This document shows, one piece after another, positions 1 to 6,089 of a DNA stretch of 6,576 nt. Both the position numbers and the translations under genes were made by a program. The notes beneath the pieces were generated by a model. It was given only the letters and a program-made list of their open reading frames with translations, was not told the DNA's origin and did no database searches. Numbering within the stretch: the stretch's first letter is position 1; each line of letters begins with the position of its first letter. This stretch comes from Propionibacteriales bacterium (GTDB lineage Bacteria; Actinomycetota; Actinomycetes; Propionibacteriales; Propionibacteriaceae): contig JAKDKP010000128.1 in NCBI GenBank assembly GCA_030453285.1, forward strand, positions 1-6,576, in the 5' to 3' direction.

Positions 1-210
1 GTATCCGCCCAGCGGGATGGCCTTCACGCCGTACTCGGTCTCGCCTCGACGCGTTGACCACAACGTCTTGCCGAAGCCGACGAAATACTGGGTGGCCTTG
101 ATGCCGAACAGCTTGGCCGGCACGAGGTGGCCGACCTCGTGCAGCGCGATCGAGACCATCACCAACGCAAAGAACAGCAGCGCGCCACCGAGGTAGACAA
201 CGATCTCCAT
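1..210 (-). CDS. rip1: Site-2 intramembrane zinc metalloprotease (M50, Rip1/RseP type), N-terminal part
   Basis: Only the first 70 residues lie in the window; the gene continues past the left edge. It starts [20 protein letters not shown], a hydrophobic first helix that runs into the zinc-binding HExxH motif, here HEVGH at residues 24-28. The stretch after it ([20 protein letters not shown], residues 42-61, then VKAIPLGGY) closely follows the actinobacterial Rip1 pattern as I remember it. In this family the enzyme cuts membrane-embedded anti-sigma factors within the bilayer, releasing sigma factors during envelope stress. The ATG is preceded by GGGGGGAG (219-226) with 8 nt spacing, so the start is secure. 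It lies 64 nt downstream of dxr on the same strand, the usual actinobacterial arrangement, in which ispG commonly follows. The symbol is by family; the C-terminal catalytic motif and PDZ domain cannot be seen. Confidence 0.93.
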   Translation of the reverse strand, partial: MEIVVYLGGALLFFALVMVSIALHEVGHLVPAKLFGIKATQYFVGFGKTLWSTRRGETEYGVKAIPLGGY

Positions 211-218
211 CAGCTCAG

Positions 219-226
219 CTCCCCCC
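219..226 (-). promoter_or_regulatory. Ribosome binding site of the M50 protease gene
   Basis: On the minus strand the sequence reads GGGGGGAG, 8 nt before the ATG at 210. It fixes the start codon. The right part of this site overlaps the second copy of the 21-bp tandem repeat. Confidence 0.75.
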
Positions 227-264
227 AGTTCTCTCGTACGGGCCCGCAATTCTGTCGTACGGGC
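223..264 (-). repeat. Imperfect 21-bp tandem repeat between dxr and rip1
   Basis: Read on the minus strand, 264-244 and 243-223 are two adjacent 21-nt units. Both begin GCCCGTACGA, then continue CAGAATTGCGG in the first and GAGAACTGGGG in the second. They match at 18 of 21 positions. Each unit holds one CGTACG palindrome, so the two palindromes sit exactly 21 bp (two helical turns) apart. The second unit runs into the ribosome binding site of the protease gene. The role is unknown: it could be a tandem protein-binding site, an RNA element in the dxr-rip1 transcript, or a chance duplication. Confidence 0.7.
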
Positions 265-274
265 TCACGCCCGG

Positions 275-1543
275 TCACGATGCATCCGCACCGCTCAGTG
301 CCCGCGCACGCTGCCTGGCCCACGCGTCGGCGGCCAGCACCTGATCCAGATCCATCTGCGCACTCGAGATGTGGCGTGCCCCGGGCAGCTCAGATCGTAC
401 GCCGGCGGTCCCAGCCCCACCGGCGTCAACGCCTTCGGTGCCGGCAGCGTGCTCCTCGAGGACGGCGGCGATGGTGTCGGTGATCGCAGTGAAGCTGATC
501 CGACCCGCACCAAAGGCGTCGACGCACTCCTCGTTGGCCGCGTTCAGCACCGCCGGCGCGGTGCCGCCGAGTGCACCGGCGCGCCGGGCGAGCTCGACGG
601 CCCCGAAGGCGTCGTTGTCGAGCGGTTCGAAGGTCCAGCTCGTCGCGGTCGACCAGTCGCAGGGCCGGGCCGCGCCGGGGATCCGATCCGGCCAGGTCAG
701 CCCGAGCGCGATCGGCAGCCGCATGTCTGGCGGTGAGCACTGGGCCAAGGTCGAGCCGTCCACGTACTGCACCATGGAGTGGATCACCGACTGCGGGTGC
801 ACGACGACGTCGATCCGGTCCAGCGGTACGTCATAGAGCAGGTGTGCCTCCAACAGTTCCAGGCCCTTGTTGATCAAGGTCGCCGAGTTCGTGGTGATCA
901 CCCGGCCCATGTTCCAGGTGGGATGCTGCATCGCCTGCTCGGGTGTCACGTCGGCCAGTTCAGACCTGGTCCGGCCCCGGAACGGCCCCCCGGAGGCGGT
1001 CAGGATCAGTCGGTCGACCTCCTCGGCCCGACCGGCGCGCAGACACTGGGCGATCGCCGAGTGCTCGGAGTCGACGGCGACGATCTGTCCCTCGGCGGCA
1101 GCCTCGGTCACCAACCGGCCCCCCACCACCAGGGACTCCTTGTTGGCCAGGGCCAACGTGGTCCCGGCCGCCAGCGTGGTCAGGGTCGGCACGAGCCCGG
1201 CCGATCCGGTGATCGCGTTCAACACCACATCGCACTCCAGCCCGGCGGCCTGCGTGGCGGCATCAGGGCCAGCGAGGATCCGCGGCAGCTTCATCTCCCC
1301 CGCACTCCACCCACGCCGGGACGCCTGGGCGTACAGAGCCAGCTGCAGGTCCTGCACGGTTTGGGCCCTGGTCACAGCGACGACTGCCGGCTGGTGATCG
1401 AGCACCTGCTGGGCGAGCAGGTCGATGGTGCCGCCGCCGGCAGCCAACGCCACCACCCTGAACTGGTCGCGTCGTTCGGCCACCAGGTCAAGAGCCTGGG
1501 TGCCGATCGAACCGGTACTGCCAAGGATCACCACGTCGCGCAC
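275..1543 (-). CDS. dxr: 1-deoxy-D-xylulose 5-phosphate reductoisomerase
   Basis: This cytosolic enzyme converts DXP to 2-C-methyl-D-erythritol 4-phosphate using NADPH, the committed step of the MEP isoprenoid pathway and the target of fosmidomycin. The 422-residue protein opens with the NADPH-binding GSTGSIG (8-14). It carries [11 protein letters not shown] (132-142), the metal ligands D158 and E160 in [15 protein letters not shown] (181-188), the flexible-loop HPTWNMG (207-213), [11 protein letters not shown] (219-229; E229 is the third metal ligand by alignment to the E. coli enzyme) and [16 protein letters not shown] (249-264). The C-terminal helical domain ends in [10 protein letters not shown]. 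It is longer than the usual roughly 390-400 residues because of an Ala/Gly-rich stretch near 366-392. The start is GTG; it has only a poor ribosome site, but the protein begins exactly where the Rossmann strand should. It is likely co-transcribed with rip1. Confidence 0.97.
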   Translation of the reverse strand: MRDVVILGSTGSIGTQALDLVAERRDQFRVVALAAGGGTIDLLAQQVLDHQPAVVAVTRAQTVQDLQLALYAQASRRGWSAGEMKLPRILAGPDAATQAAGLECDVVLNAITGSAGLVPTLTTLAAGTTLALANKESLVVGGRLVTEAAAEGQIVAVDSEHSAIAQCLRAGRAEEVDRLILTASGGPFRGRTRSELADVTPEQAMQHPTWNMGRVITTNSATLINKGLELLEAHLLYDVPLDRIDVVVHPQSVIHSMVQYVDGSTLAQCSPPDMRLPIALGLTWPDRIPGAARPCDWSTATSWTFEPLDNDAFGAVELARRAGALGGTAPAVLNAANEECVDAFGAGRISFTAITDTIAAVLEEHAAGTEGVDAGGAGTAGVRSELPGARHISSAQMDLDQVLAADAWARQRARALSGADAS

Positions 1544-1625
1544 CGGCCCAGTCTTCCACCTCGGCGAGATCGGGCCGACTCCACGGGTCGTACGAGAGCG
1601 ACGGGAGGTCCGTACGAAACAGAAA

Positions 1626-1641
1626 CTTAGGACAACCTAAG
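1626..1641. promoter_or_regulatory. Candidate DtxR/IdeR iron box (perfect palindrome)
   Basis: CTTAGG (1626-1631), ACAA, CCTAAG (1636-1641) form a perfect 6+4+6 inverted repeat. The core TTAGGACAACCTAA matches 12 of 14 positions of TTAGGCTAACCTAA, the last 14 bases of the known DtxR/IdeR box TTAGGTTAGSCTAACCTAA, with the same half-site spacing; over the full 19-mer about 13 match. It lies in the divergent dxr/phyH gap, 94 bp before the dioxygenase ATG and 82 bp before the dxr start. Sitting just upstream of the proposed -35 of the dioxygenase, it could repress or activate that gene; it could also touch a dxr promoter, since the minus strand reads TAAGTT (a possible -10) inside it. Regulator binding is an inference. 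Confidence 0.55.
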
Positions 1642-1660
1642 CAAAACGCCGATGCGGTCC

Positions 1661-1688
1661 GTGACGGCGTCGAACCGCGGTGTATCGT
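1661..1688 (+). promoter_or_regulatory. Possible sigma-A-type promoter of the dioxygenase gene
   Basis: GTGACG (1661-1666) resembles the actinobacterial -35 TTGAC-type box, and TATCGT (1683-1688) fits TAnnnT as the -10, with a 16-bp spacer. Transcription would start near 1695 and leave a leader of about 40 nt. The -35 is imperfect and no second line of evidence is available. Confidence 0.35.
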
Positions 1689-1716
1689 CGCAGACACAGA
1701 CCTGAATCCTTTGTTG

Positions 1717-1725
1717 GAGGGGAGC
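1717..1725 (+). promoter_or_regulatory. Ribosome binding site of the dioxygenase gene
   Basis: GGAGGGGAG ends 10 nt before the ATG at 1736. It is a strong purine-rich site and supports this start over the overlapping open frame that begins at 1711. Confidence 0.7.
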
Positions 1726-1735
1726 TACACACGCC

Positions 1736-2629
1736 ATGACGGTCACCGAGACCAGCAAGAAGACTGGGTACGAGCCCATCGACGCGAGCGTCCGCGAGCA
1801 GTACGCCAAGGACGGCTACTACGTCATCAAGAACGCCTTGGACGAGGAGTCCCGCGCCAAGTACGAGGAAGCGGTCGACAAGGTCTATGCCGAGGAGTCC
1901 GAGGCCGACCGCCTGCGCCCGGACAAGTCGATCCACGTGATGGGCTACTTCGACCGGAACCCGTTGTTCCTCGACCTGCTCACCTGGCCGACGACGTTCC
2001 CGTACGTGTGGGGCACCATGGGCTGGAACATCTACACCCACCACAACCACATCGACGTGAACCCGCCGAAGGACGAGCCGCCCTTCTGGAACTGGCACCA
2101 GGACGGCTACCGCCAGAACTCCGACATCGACATGGAGCCCCGCCCCATGTTCATGACGAAGATCTGCTTCGCGCTGACCGACCTGTCGGTCCCCGGGCAC
2201 GGCCAGACCAAGGTCATCCCCGGCAGCCACCTGAACAACACCCTCGCCGGTCGCCCCGAGAAGGAGGGCGACCCGATCATCGAGCCCGAGGGCTCGACCG
2301 AGGTGCTCCTGGAGCCGGGCGACGCCTACATCTTCGACCGTCGCCTGTGGCACTCGCGGTCGATGAACAAGTCCGACGTCACCCGCAAGCTGATGTTTGC
2401 CGGCTTCACCTACCGCTGGATCCGGCCCCTCGACGAGAACGTCGCCGATCAGGACAGCGAGTGGTTCAAGGGGCTGACCCCACTGCAGCAGCAGCTCCTC
2501 GGCTACGGCCCGGACAACGCCTCCTTCTGGGGCATCAAGCAGTCCGGCTGGATCGACGACGAGATCCCGCTGCGCGCCGAGCTCAAGGAGCGCGGCCTGC
2601 TCGACCGGACGGTGCCCTTCCTGCGCTGA
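1736..2629 (+). CDS. Fe(II)/2-oxoglutarate dioxygenase, phytanoyl-CoA dioxygenase (PhyH) family, ectoine-hydroxylase-like
   Basis: Enzymes of this family hydroxylate a small substrate using Fe(II), O2 and 2-oxoglutarate. The 297-residue protein shows the full facial triad: H121 and D123 in FWNWHQDG (117-124) and H206 in LWHSRSMN (204-211). R217, 11 residues later, is the expected 2-oxoglutarate binder. IPGSHLNN (161-168) and LLEPGDAYIFD (191-201) are further family signatures. The layout (a polar strand at 98-110, W-H-x-D, then an ALTDLS strand) and the length recall ectoine hydroxylase EctD, but the EctD signature itself is not matched and no ect genes are nearby, so the substrate is unknown. 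There is no signal peptide, so it is cytoplasmic. Lysine is almost always AAG and other codons are equally biased, suggesting high expression. It appears monocistronic, with a possible iron box upstream and a strong hairpin downstream. Confidence 0.9.
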   Translation: MTVTETSKKTGYEPIDASVREQYAKDGYYVIKNALDEESRAKYEEAVDKVYAEESEADRLRPDKSIHVMGYFDRNPLFLDLLTWPTTFPYVWGTMGWNIYTHHNHIDVNPPKDEPPFWNWHQDGYRQNSDIDMEPRPMFMTKICFALTDLSVPGHGQTKVIPGSHLNNTLAGRPEKEGDPIIEPEGSTEVLLEPGDAYIFDRRLWHSRSMNKSDVTRKLMFAGFTYRWIRPLDENVADQDSEWFKGLTPLQQQLLGYGPDNASFWGIKQSGWIDDEIPLRAELKERGLLDRTVPFLR

Positions 2630-2646
2630 TCACCCAGCCACACACA

Positions 2647-2677
2647 ACGGCCCCGCGGATGAAGTCCGCGGGGTCGT
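2647..2677. terminator. Bidirectional hairpin terminator between convergent genes
   Basis: CCCCGCGGA (2651-2659), loop TGAAG, TCCGCGGGG (2665-2673) form a perfect 9-bp stem. It extends outward to 2647-2677 with one G-T wobble, making 13 pairs. It lies 18 nt after the dioxygenase stop and 14 nt from the stop of the convergent membrane-protein gene. Neither side has a real T run, which is common in high-GC Actinobacteria. Confidence 0.8.
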
Positions 2678-2690
2678 CTGCGTTCCTGCT

Positions 2691-3344
2691 TCAGTGCACA
2701 GCCGTCGTACGGGCCCGGGCCAGCAGCAGACAGCCGATCGCCAGGACGATCCCGTGGGTGATGCGGACCCCCGGGGTGGCGAAGAATTGCGGCAGGTAGC
2801 CGATCAGCCCCGCCGCCACCAGCACGACGGCCAGCCGGGACACGACTCCATCGACACGTCGGACGGAGGAGGCCAGGCTCACCCCGCACCCGGCCAGCGC
2901 GAGCAGGCCTGCACCGAACATGATCATGGGTACGACGGCGTACCGGAAGTCGTCGACGATGGTGAGGAGGGCGGGATCACCTGCGGCGACGGCACGGGCC
3001 GCAATGGCCTGCCCACCGAAGGCTTCGGCGCCGTAGTAGGGCAACACCAACGCTGCCCCCAGGACAGCAGCCACCCCGGCACTGCCTCGGAACGAGCGGC
3101 TGCCTCGTCGCGCGATCCCGTACGCCAGCAGGACGAAGGCCGCCATCGCGGCCACGTGCGACAACACCCAGGCCGTCGATGCGAGCAGCCGTGCGCCTTG
3201 CAGCGTGGTCTCATCGCCCCACGGGCGCAGGAGCGGATATGTCGCGAACAGCAGTCCGGCGCCCGCGAACGCCAGGGCCGACCGCCGGTCCGGCAGGGGC
3301 CGACGCATGAGGTCGCGGGTCACAGAATCGGTGGCCGTGGTCAT
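2691..3344 (-). CDS. Six-helix integral membrane protein of unknown function
   Basis: The 217-residue product is very hydrophobic and I do not recognise a characterised family. Likely membrane segments are about 22-39, 53-77, 87-108, 135-158, 167-187 and 195-210. The N-terminus (about 20 residues, with RR pairs at 14-15 and 20-21) is basic, and further basic residues flank the helices (RRGSRSFR at 79-86, RR at 162-163), suggesting a cytoplasmic N-terminus. Within or near the membrane lie LPYYGAEAFG (101-110) and DDFRYAVVPM (131-140), with acidic residues that could be functional. There are two cysteines (C153, C205) and no obvious nucleotide- or metal-binding motif. The ATG is preceded by GGGGGAG (3349-3355) only 4 nt away, close but usable. 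It is divergent from the serine hydrolase, across a gap with an inverted repeat, and convergent with the dioxygenase. A role in transport or sensing would be a guess. Confidence 0.82.
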   Translation of the reverse strand: MTTATDSVTRDLMRRPLPDRRSALAFAGAGLLFATYPLLRPWGDETTLQGARLLASTAWVLSHVAAMAAFVLLAYGIARRGSRSFRGSAGVAAVLGAALVLPYYGAEAFGGQAIAARAVAAGDPALLTIVDDFRYAVVPMIMFGAGLLALAGCGVSLASSVRRVDGVVSRLAVVLVAAGLIGYLPQFFATPGVRITHGIVLAIGCLLLARARTTAVH

Positions 3345-3390
3345 GATGCTCCCCCAGGGGTCGGCTCAGGTCCGATACCCAAACCATGTT

Positions 3391-3405
3391 GAGAGCAGCG
3401 CTCTC
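3391..3405. promoter_or_regulatory. Inverted repeat in the divergent promoter region, candidate operator
   Basis: GAGAGC (3391-3396), AGC, GCTCTC (3400-3405) form a perfect 6+3+6 inverted repeat, flanked by TT on the left and GAA on the right so that the symmetry nearly extends. It sits 46 bp upstream of the membrane-protein gene and about 90 bp upstream of the serine hydrolase start, where a dimeric repressor (for example TetR-like) could control one or both. The plus-strand TTGAGA (3389-3394) overlapping it could be a -35 box, but I see no convincing -10 at the right distance. No regulator gene is in the window. Confidence 0.4.
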
Positions 3406-3493
3406 GAATCAAGCATGACACGACCTCGGCAACGCGACAAGAGCACTGCTCACTTTGAAATCTCGGCTGCCTCATCGCCCCATCACGACAACG

Positions 3494-4927
3494 ATGCGCC
3501 ATAGTGGCGGGGTGCCTCACACGACCCGACATGCCCTTGTCACCCGTCAACCGAACCTGCCGCGCGCCCGTCCCACCGACGTGGGCGTCGACCCGAGCGG
3601 GGTGGACGCGTTCCTGACCGCCACCGCCGAGCTGGAACTGCACAGCCTGATGCTGCTGCGCCACGGCCGGGTCGCCGCCGAAGGCTGGTACGCGCCGTAC
3701 GAACCCGACCGGGTGCATCTGCTGTATTCACTGAGCAAGTCGTTCAATTCCACCGCCGTCGGATTCGCCGTTGCCGAAGGCCTGGTCTCCCTCGACGACC
3801 GGGTGCTCGACCACTTCGGCGAATTGGCCGAGGTGTGCCACCCCGAGCTGCGAGACCTGCGGCTGCGGCACGTGCTGTCGATGGCGTCTGGTCACGGCGA
3901 GGACCTGCTCAACCGTCCCGACCTGCTGGCCGCCAGCGCCGACGAGTCGGGACGGTATGACCTGGTGCGCCTGCTGCTGACCAGCGCACCGCAGGCCGCA
4001 CCCGGCACCCTGTTCGCCTACAACCAGCCCGCCTCGTTCACTGCCGGAGCGATCGTGCAGAAGGTGACCGGGCAGAGCCTGACCGACTATCTGCGGCCGC
4101 GGCTGTTCGACCCGCTGGGCATCGAGCCCGGTCATTGGCAGACCGACCGGTCCGGTCGCGAACTCGGCTTCTCCGGCCTGCATCTGACCACCGAGGCGCT
4201 CGCCGCCTTCGGCCAGTTCCTTCTGCAACGCGGCCGGTGGGGAACCCAGCAACTCCTGCCCCAGGCCTGGTTCGACGAGGCGTGCAGCCCACAGATCGAC
4301 ACCGCCGGTCAGGAGAATCCCGACTGGAGTCAGGGGTACGGTTTCCAGTTCTGGATCGGCACGCACGGGTTCCGCGGGGACGGCGCCTTCGGACAGTTCT
4401 GTGTGATGCTGCCCGATCACGACGCCGTGCTGGGCACCACCTCGGCCACCCTCGACATGCAGGCCATCCTCGCCGCCGCCTGGGAGCACCTGCTGCCGGC
4501 GTTCGACCGGTCTGGCCCCGCGGGCGGCAGCGATGCAGACGCTCTGCAGGACCGGCTCGGCAGCCTGGCCGTGGACCGTCCGGCGATGACCCCGATCACT
4601 GCCGAACGTGAGTTGTCCGTACGGTCGACGATCGAGTGGGTCTCCGGTGCCGTCATCGGCCCCGAAGAGCTGACCCTGGTGATCAACGGATCACCACACG
4701 TGCTCCCCTGCGCGGCCGATCAGTGGTTGCCCGGGGACTGGCCCGAGGGCCGCCCGGTCGCCACGATCGGTGGCACGCATGACGAACGGGTCTGGGCCTG
4801 CGTCGCACTGATCGACACTCCGCATCGGATCCTGTTGGTCGAGGACGCCGAAGGGCTGGTGTCGATCGACTGGAACATTCCGCCGCTGGGCAGCCTCAAC
4901 CCGAACGGCACCGGAGGCCGCGTGTGA
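3494..4927 (+). CDS. Serine hydrolase, beta-lactamase/class C-like fold (COG1680 type)
   Basis: From the ATG at 3494 the product has 477 residues. The nucleophile motif SxxK is S79-L-S-K82 in LLYSLSKSF. The second motif is FAYNQPAS (174-181), with Y176 as the likely general base; in this subfamily YN(T/S/Q) replaces the classical YxN. GFRGDGAFGQF (292-302) replaces the KTG motif. LRPRLFDPLGI (200-210) is another family hallmark. Residues from about 345 form a separate C-terminal region of mixed strands. There is no signal peptide or lipobox, so a cytoplasmic esterase, amidase or peptidase is more likely than a secreted beta-lactamase or penicillin-binding protein; the substrate is unknown. 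The start is uncertain: ATG 3494 has no ribosome site, GTG 3512 is an alternative (possibly leaderless, with CATAGT 6 nt upstream), and TTG 3455 is less likely. It overlaps the next gene by 4 nt. Confidence 0.9.
   Translation: MRHSGGVPHTTRHALVTRQPNLPRARPTDVGVDPSGVDAFLTATAELELHSLMLLRHGRVAAEGWYAPYEPDRVHLLYSLSKSFNSTAVGFAVAEGLVSLDDRVLDHFGELAEVCHPELRDLRLRHVLSMASGHGEDLLNRPDLLAASADESGRYDLVRLLLTSAPQAAPGTLFAYNQPASFTAGAIVQKVTGQSLTDYLRPRLFDPLGIEPGHWQTDRSGRELGFSGLHLTTEALAAFGQFLLQRGRWGTQQLLPQAWFDEACSPQIDTAGQENPDWSQGYGFQFWIGTHGFRGDGAFGQFCVMLPDHDAVLGTTSATLDMQAILAAAWEHLLPAFDRSGPAGGSDADALQDRLGSLAVDRPAMTPITAERELSVRSTIEWVSGAVIGPEELTLVINGSPHVLPCAADQWLPGDWPEGRPVATIGGTHDERVWACVALIDTPHRILLVEDAEGLVSIDWNIPPLGSLNPNGTGGRV
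4913..4917 (+). promoter_or_regulatory. Ribosome binding site of the LOG-family gene, inside the hydrolase gene
   Basis: GGAGG lies within the last codons of the serine hydrolase, 6 nt before the GTG at 4924. It decides that start, and together with the GTGTGA start/stop overlap it implies translational coupling. Confidence 0.8.
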
Positions 4928-6051
4928 CCAGGCAGACGTACGAGATCGAGTCGCTGACCGAGTTCGACGCCCACATCGCCGGCACTGATCGCCTCAACGG
5001 CTGGTTCGTCCAGTCGGTGGATCTGAGCGGACGCAGCAAGGTGCTTGCCGCGAAGGATCCCGCCGGGGCGGCGTTCCTCGGATGCACCTTTGCCAAAGGG
5101 GTGGAGGGTCAACTCCGCGGCCGGGGTGCGCTGATCTTCCCGGCGCTGCCGGACCTGCCGTTCAACCCGTACCGGGCCGAGCTGTACACCGCCGAGGAAC
5201 TGTACGGCGACGGTGCCTACGCCGACGGGGTCGACGCGAAGGTGTATGCGTGGACTCGTGAGGCTCAACTCCGGCACGACCTGGAGAGGTCGCTCGCCAG
5301 GGCCCTGCATGATCACGCCATCACCGATGCCCTGGATGAGGCGACGGCCGACCTCGACGCCGACCAGGTGATCGGGGTGATGGGCGGGCATGCCGTCGAG
5401 CGCGGTTCGGCGACGTACCGTGACGCAGCCGTTCTTGGGCTCACCCTGGCCCGATCCGGGCGGACCGTGCTGACCGGTGGCGGTCCGGGTGCCATGGAGG
5501 CCGCCAATCTCGGCGCCTGGTTCTCCGGACTGCCTGAGTCGGGAGGCGCCGGGAACCAGACCGCGCTGGATCAGGCGATCGCCGTCCTCGCGCAGGTGGC
5601 GTCCTTCCGCCCCAGCATCGACGCCTGGGCGGAGGTGGCGATGGAGGTACGCCGCCGCTGGCCTGTCGGGGGTGGGCAGAGCGGGCGCAGCATCGGCATC
5701 CCCACCTGGTTCTACGGCCACGAGCCGCCCAACGCCTTCGGCACCGTGATCGCCAAGTACTTCACCAATGCCCTGCGGGAGGACACGCTGCTCGCCCGTT
5801 GTCGCGGCGGAATCATCTATCTGCCCGGAGCGGCCGGCACCGTCCAGGAGATCTCCCAAGCCGTCACGGAGAACTACTACGCCGCCCACGACGACAATGT
5901 GGCTCCGATGGTGCTGGTGGGCCGGCGGCACTGGACCGAAACCCTGCCGGCATGGCCGCTACTGCAGTCTCTGGGCGCTGGCCGGACGATGGGCACGCGG
6001 ATCCATCTGGTGGATGAGGTCAGCGAGGCCAGCGCACTGCTGCTGAGCTGA
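4924..6051 (+). CDS. LOG-family Rossmann-like nucleotide-binding protein (PpnN-like, 'lysine decarboxylase' fold)
   Basis: LOG-family proteins are phosphoribohydrolases that split nucleoside 5'-monophosphates (LOG releases cytokinin bases; E. coli PpnN cleaves purine nucleotides). In this 375-residue product the Rossmann-like domain begins near 148 (VIGVMGGHAVERG), then LTGGGPGAMEAANLGA (183-198) and LPGAAGTVQE (300-309), matching the family GGGPGxMEAAN and PGGxGTxxE motifs with the second Gly of PGG replaced by Ala; E309 is the expected catalytic acid. About 145 residues precede it and contain LSGRSKVLAAKDPAGAAFLG (34-53) and LPFNPYRAELYTAEELY (78-94), a domain I do not recognise. A longer than usual insert (about 199-256) lies between the two motifs. 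The old name lysine decarboxylase is misleading. The GTG start overlaps the hydrolase stop by 4 nt and has a GGAGG site. No signal peptide; cytoplasmic. Confidence 0.9.
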   Translation: MTRQTYEIESLTEFDAHIAGTDRLNGWFVQSVDLSGRSKVLAAKDPAGAAFLGCTFAKGVEGQLRGRGALIFPALPDLPFNPYRAELYTAEELYGDGAYADGVDAKVYAWTREAQLRHDLERSLARALHDHAITDALDEATADLDADQVIGVMGGHAVERGSATYRDAAVLGLTLARSGRTVLTGGGPGAMEAANLGAWFSGLPESGGAGNQTALDQAIAVLAQVASFRPSIDAWAEVAMEVRRRWPVGGGQSGRSIGIPTWFYGHEPPNAFGTVIAKYFTNALREDTLLARCRGGIIYLPGAAGTVQEISQAVTENYYAAHDDNVAPMVLVGRRHWTETLPAWPLLQSLGAGRTMGTRIHLVDEVSEASALLLS

Positions 6052-6089
6052 GCGCGTCGTCACCCATGATCACGCCTGCCGAATCATGA

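Noticed and set aside
260..273. Hairpin CGGGC-GTGA-GCCCG just after the dxr stop (minus strand)
   Set aside because: Only 5 bp with no T run, and rip1 follows after 64 nt; too weak to call a terminator, although its GTGA loop is of the stable GNRA type.
779..1630. 283-codon plus-strand frame opposite dxr
   Set aside because: It is the mirror of dxr; low-complexity translation with no motif and no ribosome site.
1711..2799. 362-codon plus-strand frame overlapping the dioxygenase in another frame
   Set aside because: The Arg/Pro-rich translation is a frame shadow; it also reads through the hairpin terminator and into the antisense of the membrane-protein gene.
3455..3457. TTG as start of the serine hydrolase
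   Set aside because: Rare start codon without ribosome site; the added 13 residues show no family similarity and an ATG lies in frame at 3494.
3728..4489. 253-codon minus-strand frame opposite the serine hydrolase
   Set aside because: The plus strand has all catalytic motifs of a known family; this translation is a Gly/Gln-rich shadow.
4720..5931. Long open frame of 403 codons on the minus strand, opposite the hydrolase end and LOG gene
   Set aside because: It is antisense to two genes with clear family motifs, its translation is rich in Gly, Arg, His and Gln without recognisable motifs, and such frames are usual in GC-rich DNA.
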